Source: Christensenella sp. UBA5399
Lineage (GTDB): Bacteria > Bacillota > Clostridia > Christensenellales > Christensenellaceae
Reading direction: 5' to 3'
Assembly (NCBI GenBank): GCA_002407725.1
Contig: DHOD01000058.1
Location: 1 to 10,997 of the forward strand
Length of the DNA: 10,997 nucleotides
The translations under genes and the position numbers were made by a program. Below the pieces are notes generated by a model. The model had not been told where the DNA came from. It searched no databases and saw only the letters and a program-made list of their open reading frames with translations. Of this stretch, positions 6,424-10,997 are shown in pieces; the stretch's first letter is position 1; each line of letters begins with the position of its first letter.

Positions 6424-7497
6424 CTACCCTGTCGAATGCTGTATCGCCTGTTCAAATTTTTCAATATAGCAGTTGATACTTTCGTCTGCAGGGCAACTGC
6501 GAAAAGCGGGATAAATCAAAGGAACATAGGCGTCGCAAACCGTGTTGTTTTCGATATATTCCTGATCCAAAAACGAGAAATCTATTTTTTGATTCTCGAG
6601 GTCATACTCCATCTTGTGACGCGAAAGAAAAAAGTAATCCAATGGGATGTTAAATTTCATACGGGCATACATTGCCGCCCAGTCAAAATCGTATTGTGCC
6701 GGGTCCTGATGGTGGTAGATACAGAGGATCCCCGAATCCACTTCCAGCGCATTCGATATAATGTACGGTATTTCTGCAAAATAGTTGTCTTCGCAAGGCG
6801 CCAGCGGCGTTATGCCACCCGGTATACCAACCACAATCACATCCGGCTTTTGCGCTTCACACATTTTGGCAAGGTAATGATTGAACCGGATCACTTTATC
6901 ATGCAGCTCCACATCTTTGCAGAAAATGAAATCAGGATACAGCGACATGCCAAACAACACGCCGAGCTCGCTCGAGCTTATGCAAAGGCTGTTGTACCCC
7001 CGGCTGTCAAGCGCTCTTTTCAGCAGCAGCTGACACTCAAATTTATCGCAGTGCTCACCAACGCCCAACACGGCAATCACCGGCGCCGGAATCTCTATAA
7101 TATGCGGCACTGCATGGCCTGTATTGCTTTGCGGGTTTCCAGTGATTTCTATATCTTTTGTGGCAACCCCGGCGTCCGCCATCTTTGAGAACAACGATTT
7201 GCCCATCGTCACCCGCTTCCGCTTTTGCTGCGCAATGCCAAGGCAGCGGCTGTATTGTTCCAACGGCACATCATTCGGGCATCTTTCCAGCAACAAAACT
7301 TTTTCGCAATTATCCAAAAAACGCTCCATATTTGTGGTTGCGACCACATTTTCCATTGCTGCAAACTCTCGGGGTATCTCGCCATTCTCACCTGCGCCGC
7401 GCACATAAACAGATGTGACCTGATGGCCTTCCAGCAAATTCCCATAACGCAGCACTGTTTCCGCTTCATTTGCAAAAGGGAATATACCTATTCTCAT
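6424..7497 (-). CDS. TIGR04066-like (peptide maturation system) protein, role here unknown
   Basis: 357 residues, no signal peptide or membrane helix. From memory of the family it resembles TIGR04066, a clostridial protein found with radical-SAM peptide systems: an N-terminal block like MRIGIFPFANEAETVLRYGN (1-20), a central APVIAVLGVGEHCDKFECQ (138-156), then LFGMSLYPDFIF (181-192) and KPDVIVVGIPGGITPL (217-232). The central block looks like a degenerate P-loop: a glycine-rich turn after a hydrophobic strand with Lys152, but with Asp151 and Phe153 where Gly and Ser/Thr would stand. No radical-SAM enzyme, precursor peptide or exporter is in the window; instead the gene is third in an operon with an aldolase and a PfkB kinase, 22 bases after the kinase stop. 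AAAGGTGA lies just before the start. Family assignment is moderate; no function is claimed. Confidence 0.6.
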   Translation of the reverse strand: MRIGIFPFANEAETVLRYGNLLEGHQVTSVYVRGAGENGEIPREFAAMENVVATTNMERFLDNCEKVLLLERCPNDVPLEQYSRCLGIAQQKRKRVTMGKSLFSKMADAGVATKDIEITGNPQSNTGHAVPHIIEIPAPVIAVLGVGEHCDKFECQLLLKRALDSRGYNSLCISSSELGVLFGMSLYPDFIFCKDVELHDKVIRFNHYLAKMCEAQKPDVIVVGIPGGITPLAPCEDNYFAEIPYIISNALEVDSGILCIYHHQDPAQYDFDWAAMYARMKFNIPLDYFFLSRHKMEYDLENQKIDFSFLDQEYIENNTVCDAYVPLIYPAFRSCPADESINCYIEKFEQAIQHSTG

Positions 7498-7519
7498 ACG
7501 CTCACCTTTATCGTTGCGC

Positions 7520-8521
7520 CTACTTCAGCAAAACACCATGCTTTTTAAGGAAAGCGCCCAGTGTCTCATGGCCTACCGAGCTTCTCGCGCCTATATCGCC
7601 CGCGGCAAGCAATCCGCAGGCATTTGCAATTTTTCCGCACTCTTCCAGCGTATGGCCTTTCAGGTAGCTGTAAATCAGCCCCCCTTGAAACGCGTCCCCA
7701 CACCCTGTCGTATCCACAATGTTTTCTGCCTGGAATGCGGGAATAAACATCGATTCTACCGTTCCGCCTAGCTTATGGACAATATAACATCCGCGGGCGC
7801 CTACCGTAAGGATCAGCACTTTCGGATTCAATTTTCCATAGATATCCAGCGTCGCAGCTCCCAGGTCCTTTTCGTCGGTCAGGTCGGCGACTGCGTCACT
7901 GCAAATCTTCAACAAGTCTATCTGTCCTGCTGTCTTGACAAGCAGTTCGGGCGTCGTATAACCGTATTCGTACAGAAACCGTGGCGCAATGTCCATGTCC
8001 ATAGACGTTACAACCCCGGCCGCGCGGCAGTTTTTCGCCACCGCATACAACGGGTCTATCGGCATTTGAAGCGTTTCCATATGGACCGCTTTCGCGCGCA
8101 AATAGTATTCTTTCTGCGCCTCCAGCTCATCGTGTGTCAGGTCGCCGCCCTCCATTGGGTGGATCACATGGCACCTCTCCCCGTCCTGCGATTTCACCAT
8201 CACCCATGCCAGCGCCATCCGGCCACCCGGCACTTGGATACAGTGTGAAGGATCGATTTTTTCGGCTTCCATCTGCGCCTTCACTTTTACGGAGAACGTA
8301 TCGTCACCAAGCTTCCCAATGTGCCCACACCGGTACCCCAGCCTGCTGACCTGTGTGATACAGTCAACCGCAACGCCCGCAACGCCATATTCCATATATT
8401 TTTGTGAATTGATTTTCTCTTCCGCTTCCGGGAATTTTGACATAAATGCCATAAAATCATAAATCAGGCCACCAATAGATACGACCTCAACGTCCTTTTC
8501 AACCGCAGAACCTTCCATCAT
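7520..8521 (-). CDS. PfkB/ribokinase-family carbohydrate kinase
   Basis: 333 residues, normal for the family, cytoplasmic. The C-terminal signature is complete: NIVDTTGCGDAFQGG (267-281), with Asp276 as the expected catalytic base, and the ATP-site strand LILTVGARGCYIV (236-248) before it. The N-terminal SIGGLIYDFM (15-24) and HIGKLGDDTF (67-76) also fit. The usual substrate-lid motif of the GG-x-x-N-x-A type is replaced by YGVAGVAVD (45-53), without the asparagine, so the sugar is hard to predict. It probably phosphorylates a sugar or sugar phosphate that the neighbouring aldolase cleaves. The ATG at 8521 is chosen because GGGAG lies 7 bases upstream; ATG at 8518 is possible. It lies 63 bases after the aldolase gene and 22 bases before the next gene. 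Confidence 0.88.
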   Translation of the reverse strand: MMEGSAVEKDVEVVSIGGLIYDFMAFMSKFPEAEEKINSQKYMEYGVAGVAVDCITQVSRLGYRCGHIGKLGDDTFSVKVKAQMEAEKIDPSHCIQVPGGRMALAWVMVKSQDGERCHVIHPMEGGDLTHDELEAQKEYYLRAKAVHMETLQMPIDPLYAVAKNCRAAGVVTSMDMDIAPRFLYEYGYTTPELLVKTAGQIDLLKICSDAVADLTDEKDLGAATLDIYGKLNPKVLILTVGARGCYIVHKLGGTVESMFIPAFQAENIVDTTGCGDAFQGGLIYSYLKGHTLEECGKIANACGLLAAGDIGARSSVGHETLGAFLKKHGVLLK

Positions 8522-8584
8522 GTATTTCTCCCAACTGTACTTACACTATTTCCCAATTTAACTATCACAATCTGCAACCGTTCA

Positions 8585-9202
8585 CTACATTGCCAGCAAC
8601 GCTTGGATCTCCTCCTGGTCCAGATCAAAATTCTCTCCCACAAGCTTTGACAAAACAAGGATTTTGGCAGCGCTCTCAATCGATTCCATCCTGTTGAGGG
8701 CGTCTTCCACGGTCTCGCCTACGGTCAGTACGCCGTGATTGCCAAGCAGCACCGCGTCCAGGCCTTTTTTAAAGACCGGCTCGACACCGTTGTAGATATC
8801 ATCCGTGCCAAGCCTTCCGTAGGGCACCACTTCAATTGTTTTATGGTCACACAAAAGCTCTGCGTGCGCATCCGATTCCACGGCCATATTGCATATTGCA
8901 AACGCAGCCAAAAACGGGGCATGCGTATGGATCACGCCGCCTATATTGTCACGCATGTCATAAACCGCCCTGTGCATTTTCAATTCGGACGAAGGACCTT
9001 TCTTTCCACTGACCTGCTTACCGTCCGGATCAATCACCACAATATCTTCTTCCTCCAAAAACGCTTTGTTGGAAAGCGTGGGCGTGATGTAAATAAACCC
9101 ATCTTCTTTTGCTGATATATTTCCCTCGTATGCGTTGACCAGTTGCCGTGCATCCAACCGTTTGGCCACTTTCAATACTTCCTTAATCAAGCTGACATTC
9201 AT
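8585..9202 (-). CDS. Class II aldolase/adducin-family sugar-phosphate aldolase
   Basis: 205 residues, close to L-fuculose-1-phosphate aldolase in length. The family's metal site is visible: HTH at 92-94 and His156 in LLGNHGVLTVG as zinc ligands, with Glu73 in SSELKMHRAVY as the expected catalytic acid. GNISAKEDGFIYITPT (27-42) forms the phosphate-binding part, and PYGRLGTDDI is also typical. Members cleave ketose 1-phosphates to dihydroxyacetone phosphate and an aldehyde (fuculose, rhamnulose, 5-deoxyribulose or methylthioribulose phosphates), or epimerise ribulose 5-phosphate; sequence alone does not settle the substrate. The neighbouring PfkB kinase suggests kinase plus aldolase in one pathway. 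AAGGAG lies about 9 bases before the start. It is the first gene of the operon, beyond a long structured leader and downstream of the DeoR regulator. Confidence 0.9.
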   Translation of the reverse strand: MNVSLIKEVLKVAKRLDARQLVNAYEGNISAKEDGFIYITPTLSNKAFLEEEDIVVIDPDGKQVSGKKGPSSELKMHRAVYDMRDNIGGVIHTHAPFLAAFAICNMAVESDAHAELLCDHKTIEVVPYGRLGTDDIYNGVEPVFKKGLDAVLLGNHGVLTVGETVEDALNRMESIESAAKILVLSKLVGENFDLDQEEIQALLAM

Positions 9203-9223
9203 ATTTATTATCTCCTTATACTA

Positions 9224-9306
9224 TTCACCATTAAAAACGTATCCGTTTTTAATCCGTGCCGATGGCATGGGCCGCATCACGCTTGTTGGCGTTATGCGGC
9301 GGTGGA
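9224..9306. repeat. Four-way junction structure 1 in the aldolase leader (possible interspersed repeat)
   Basis: Three hairpins abut with no unpaired base between them: 9230-9253 (10-bp stem ATTAAAAACG, loop TATC), 9254-9270 (7-bp stem CCGTGCC/GGCATGG with one G-T, loop GAT) and 9271-9300 (12-bp stem GCCGCATCACGC with one mismatch, loop TTGTTG). A 6-bp closing stem TTCACC/GGTGGA (9224-9229 with 9301-9306, one G-T) encloses them. It may be RNA structure or a palindromic mobile repeat. Confidence 0.5.
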
Positions 9307-9313
9307 ACCGTTC

Positions 9314-9410
9314 AATACCAACTTCCCTAAAACGACATGTCGTTTTAGGCCCGCATTTCATGCGGGTATAAAAAAGTGATTTTTTCACTTTTTTATTGAA
9401 GGTTGGTATT
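9314..9410. repeat. Four-way junction structure 2 with terminal inverted repeats (MITE-like candidate)
   Basis: Terminal inverted repeats AATACCAACTTC (9314-9325) and 9398-9410 pair over 12 bp with one bulged G. Inside are a perfect 24-bp palindrome (9326-9349, CCTAAAACGACA and its complement), CCCGCAT-TTC-ATGCGGG (9350-9366) and a 12-bp hairpin ATAAAAAAGTGA with a five-T loop (9368-9396). Only bases 9367 and 9397 are unpaired linkers. No clear target-site duplication is seen. Confidence 0.55.
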
Positions 9411-9443
9411 ATTGTCACGCATGGCGTATTCTTGTTTGCCCAC

Positions 9444-9472
9444 AAATTACCACATATTAAAAAACGTGTCAA
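9444..9472 (-). promoter_or_regulatory. Candidate promoter of the aldolase operon
   Basis: Minus strand TTGACA (9472-9467), 17-base spacer, TAATTT (9449-9444) preceded by TGG as an extended -10. The -35 is perfect but the -10 matches only three of six. The -35 lies in the last arm of the deoR terminator. Start near 9437 would give a leader of about 235 bases. TTTG-TGGG-CAAA around the start is a weak inverted repeat. Confidence 0.35.
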
Positions 9473-9495
9473 TCCGCTTTGTTGACACGTTTTTT
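9459..9495 (-). terminator. Strong terminator of the deoR-family gene, potentially bidirectional
   Basis: A perfect 14-bp stem (9459-9472 with 9482-9495, AAAAAACGTGTCAA and its complement) encloses a 9-base loop. On the minus strand the stem ends CGTTTTTT, 36 bases after the regulator stop codon. The A/T ends are symmetrical, so it could also stop plus-strand transcription. Confidence 0.85.
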
Positions 9496-9530
9496 GGGGT
9501 TTTCAGACCCTTTCCACGTCATTGGCACAA

Positions 9531-10295
9531 CTACCTGTCCGCGGTCAAAACCGTCACACCCATCGCCCTGTATTCATCCAGTATCTTTTCCGGCACATTC
9601 CAGTCGGTCACCAGGTAATCGATCTCCGCAATATCGCATAATTTATTCAACGCGACAACATTGAATTTCCTGTATTCACACGCGAGTATCTTTTCGGCTG
9701 CAATCGACAGCATTCGTTTTTGGATCTGGGCCTCGTTTACATGGTAATCCGTCACGCCCGATTCCAGAGAAATCCCGCCAATGCTCAATATGGCTTTATC
9801 CACCCTGAAACCATCCAGCAACTCGCTTCCCAAGCCGCCGGAGGTCCCCAGTACGTCACCCCTCAGCTTCCCGCCAATCACATAAACATCGCTGGTCGGG
9901 TTCTCCGCAAGGATTTTGGCAACGTCAAACGAATTGGTGACCACCGTGAGGTTTTTCTTTTCCACCAACTGCTCCGCAATCATATAGGTGGTTGTTCCTA
10001 CATTCATCGCGACGCTGTCCCCGTCTTTCACCAGGCTTGCCACTTTATCCGCAATGGCTTTTTTCTCTATACCGTCAATACTGATGCGCAGCTCGAACGG
10101 GACCTCGCGGCTGCGCAGCCCGCTTAGCAACGCGCCTCCTCTGTACCGTTTGATAAACCCCTGCTGCTCAAACTCTAAAAGGTCCCGCCTGATGGTCTCT
10201 GCCGACACATCAAAATGGGCGGCCAACTCCTCCACCCTTGCCGAACGCTTCTCAATCAAATAATTTAATATCTGTTTTTTCCTGACATTTTGCAT
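9531..10295 (-). CDS. DeoR-family transcriptional repressor of sugar metabolism
   Basis: 254 residues, standard DeoR length. An N-terminal helix-turn-helix (6-58: RKKQILNYLIEKRSARVEEL, then DVSAETIRRDLLEFEQQGFI and KRYRGGALL) is followed by the DeoRC sugar-phosphate-binding domain (about 75-235) with NVGTTTYMIAEQL (98-110), VTNSFDVAKIL (119-129), VIGGKLRG (139-146) and SGVTDYHVNEAQIQKRM (179-195). Such proteins repress catabolic operons and release DNA on binding a phosphorylated sugar; the aldolase-kinase operon directly downstream is the obvious target. The start at 10295 gives the usual family N-terminus, but only a weak ribosome site (CGGTAAT) precedes it. It has its own promoter region and a strong terminator, so it is transcribed apart from the operon. 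Confidence 0.93.
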   Translation of the reverse strand: MQNVRKKQILNYLIEKRSARVEELAAHFDVSAETIRRDLLEFEQQGFIKRYRGGALLSGLRSREVPFELRISIDGIEKKAIADKVASLVKDGDSVAMNVGTTTYMIAEQLVEKKNLTVVTNSFDVAKILAENPTSDVYVIGGKLRGDVLGTSGGLGSELLDGFRVDKAILSIGGISLESGVTDYHVNEAQIQKRMLSIAAEKILACEYRKFNVVALNKLCDIAEIDYLVTDWNVPEKILDEYRAMGVTVLTADR

Positions 10296-10395
10296 TTTTT
10301 ATTACCGAAATTGAGTGAAACCACACACGTTTCCACAGCATTCCCACATTTATTTTACAATTTGTTCACATATTCGTTTAACATATTATTTGATC

Positions 10396-10401
10396 ATTAT
10401 A
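10396..10401 (-). promoter_or_regulatory. -10 element of the deoR-family gene
   Basis: TATAAT on the minus strand (10401-10396), about 100 bases before the start codon. No good -35 is seen: the 17-base position gives GTACAA, and TTGTAC lies at 19 bases, inside the palindromes described next. Confidence 0.45.
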
Positions 10402-10407
10402 CCTTAC

Positions 10408-10426
10408 TTGTACAAAATTTGTACAA
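10408..10426. promoter_or_regulatory. Candidate operator: two TTGTACAA palindromes
   Basis: Perfect palindromes TTGTACAA at 10408-10415 and 10419-10426, 11 bases apart, so on the same DNA face. They cover the -35 region of the deoR-family promoter, the place expected for an autorepressor or another dimeric regulator. I do not find the same pair upstream of the aldolase gene. Confidence 0.4.
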
Positions 10427-10468
10427 ATTTTATTTTGCATCATACGGTACCGTTTCGTACCGCAAGCC

Positions 10469-10496
10469 AGAAAACCGCTTCACTAAGCGGTTTTCT
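10469..10496. terminator. Bidirectional-type hairpin terminator between the deoR-family gene and tRNA-Val
   Basis: A perfect 12-bp stem AGAAAACCGCTT (10469-10480 with 10485-10496), loop CACT. The plus-strand side ends GGTTTTCTGATTTTG; the minus side also has TTTT in the stem. It could insulate the deoR-family gene from transcription entering from the right, or the tRNA from the left. Confidence 0.5.
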
Positions 10497-10514
10497 GATT
10501 TTGTCTAAAAAAGC

Positions 10515-10543
10515 TTCAAAACAGGGCGCAAGTATGATATAAT
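10515..10543 (+). promoter_or_regulatory. Promoter of tRNA-Val
   Basis: TTCAAA (10515-10520), 17-base spacer, perfect TATAAT (10538-10543). The start near 10550 lies 44 bases before the mature tRNA 5' end. Confidence 0.6.
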
Positions 10544-10555
10544 GGCATAGCAAAA

Positions 10556-10589
10556 GGCTTGAAGCTTGCTCACTGAGCGGGCTTCAGCC
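10556..10589 (+). other. Hairpin in the tRNA-Val precursor leader
   Basis: GGCT/AGCC, a bulged T, GAAGC/GCTTC, two T-G pairs and GCTC/GAGC enclose the loop ACT, about 15 pairs. It fills almost the whole predicted leader and ends four bases before the tRNA. No T-run follows, so it is not a terminator. Confidence 0.5.
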
Positions 10590-10593
10590 ATAT

Positions 10594-10670
10594 GAAGGCG
10601 TAGCTCAGTTGGTTAGAGTACCTGCTTGACATGCAGGGGGTCGGTGGTTCAAGTCCACTCGTCTTCACCA
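10594..10670 (+). tRNA. tRNA-Val (anticodon GAC)
   Basis: A 77-base cloverleaf with encoded CCA. Acceptor GAAGGCG pairs with CGTCTTC (one G-T), then discriminator A and CCA. D-arm GCTC/GAGT, anticodon stem CCTGC/GCAGG with loop TTGACAT (GAC at 10628-10630, reading GUC valine codons), variable loop GGGTC, T-arm GGTGG/CCACT with loop TTCAAGT. It is the only plus-strand gene in the window and has its own promoter and terminator. Confidence 0.97.
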
Positions 10671-10676
10671 GTAACG

Positions 10677-10722
10677 GTGTTCGTAAAGGAATTGATATAA
10701 TTCTAATACGGACACTATTTTT
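10677..10722 (+). terminator. Terminator of tRNA-Val
   Basis: GTGTTCGTA (10677-10685) pairs with TACGGACAC (10707-10715, one G-T); an inner GAATT/AATTC extends the hairpin. TATTTTTT follows (10716-10723). It begins seven bases after the CCA end. Confidence 0.8.
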
Positions 10723-10765
10723 TATGTGCCCTATTTGAGTGTTACGCCTTGCCTGGTGCTAATTT

Positions 10766-10997
10766 CTACATTCGTTTGTGGTATGGCCGTACGTCAGGGA
10801 TTGCAATAGAACCGATGTTCCTATAATGAATGTCAATATACTGCTCCGTGACGCCGTCAATCTTTTTCACGTCGTGTACCACGATATGGTCTTGCAGATC
10901 GCCCAGCATTTGCGGTGTCGGCTTGCGTATGCGGGGGTGCTTTTTAACAGCTTCTATAAACACATCGACCGCCCGTGGGCTGCCCCCAATCTTTGTA
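10766..10997 (-). CDS. C-terminal end of a large serine recombinase (DUF4368), partial
   Basis: The frame is open from the right edge to TAG at 10766, about 76 residues; the true start is outside the window. The end QMLGDLQDHIVVHDVKKIDG, then TEQYIDIHYRNIGSIAIP, matches the DUF4368 domain that closes TnpX/TndX-type large serine recombinases (LI-x-x-IVVHE, KIDIHYRFIG in relatives). These enzymes excise and insert conjugative or mobilisable elements; the catalytic domain with its serine would lie further right. It stops 96 bases from the tRNA 3' end, so the tRNA side may be the border of an integrated element. It has no terminator visible in its own direction. Internal GTG at 10963 is not the start, since the frame and the family similarity continue upstream. 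Confidence 0.75.
   Translation of the reverse strand, partial: TKIGGSPRAVDVFIEAVKKHPRIRKPTPQMLGDLQDHIVVHDVKKIDGVTEQYIDIHYRNIGSIAIPDVRPYHKRM

Larger units (their letters stand above)
9203..9530. other. Non-coding leader/intergenic region between deoR and the aldolase operon
   Basis: 328 bases without a convincing gene. In order on the plus strand it holds the aldolase ribosome site (9211-9217), two adjacent four-way junction structures (9224-9306 and 9314-9410), a candidate operon promoter (9444-9472), and the deoR terminator (9459-9495). I see no known riboswitch consensus. Confidence 0.6.

Noticed and set aside
6322..7188. Open 288-codon frame on the plus strand
   Set aside because: It runs across the ackA promoter, a terminator and most of the 357-residue gene in antisense, with no ribosome site and no family motif.
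9203..9440. Known riboswitch or T-box in the aldolase leader
   Set aside because: No T-box core, no consensus of a common riboswitch that I can recognise, and the stems are self-contained palindromes.
9221..9472. 83-codon minus-strand ORF upstream of the aldolase
   Set aside because: It passes through all the hairpins of the leader, has a basic low-information product and no Shine-Dalgarno; palindromic DNA explains the open frame.
10319..10345. Catabolite-repression (cre) site near the deoR-family start
   Set aside because: TGGAAACGTGTG resembles the consensus only in part; the second half does not match.

Overview
The window looks like a piece of a low-to-mid GC Bacillota (Clostridia) chromosome. 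The pointers are purine-rich Shine-Dalgarno sites (AAGGAG type), extended -10 promoters, a C. difficile SrtB-like sorting motif, an LrgA/LrgB pair, and a protein resembling a clostridial peptide-maturation family. A gut lineage such as Oscillospiraceae or Christensenellaceae is a guess. Every protein gene lies on the minus strand; the only plus-strand gene is a tRNA.

Reading right to left, in the direction of transcription: the C-terminal end of a large serine recombinase enters at the right edge (10766-10997). Left of it is tRNA-Val(GAC) on the plus strand, with its own promoter, a hairpin in the precursor leader and a terminator. A DeoR-family repressor (10295-9531) follows, with two TTGTACAA palindromes one helical turn apart near its promoter and a strong terminator. 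Next is a three-gene sugar operon: class II aldolase (9202-8585), PfkB-type kinase (8521-7520) and a 357-residue protein similar to TIGR04066 (7497-6424), ending at a clear terminator. Its 330-base leader folds on paper into two adjacent four-way junctions with almost no unpaired linker bases, the most unusual non-coding structure here.

A second operon encodes an acetate/propionate kinase with altered active-site positions and the LrgA/LrgB membrane pair (6306-4072). LrgAB-type proteins carry pyruvate in some Bacillota, so the operon plausibly serves pyruvate/acetate overflow metabolism, and the upstream aldolase/kinase operon would feed triose phosphate towards it. Each junction between these genes is tight (7-nt gap, 4-nt or shorter overlap), which indicates co-transcription.

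The left third holds a membrane-anchored one-component regulator (extracellular domain, seven-helix membrane domain, LuxR HTH; 3935-2418), then a large secreted or surface protein (2284 to the left edge). That protein has a sortase-like signal and a second signal-peptide-like segment in its interior, tandem beta-rich repeats, and a one-base frameshift near 594 that splits it into two frames. The regulator may control the surface protein; this is inferred from adjacency only.
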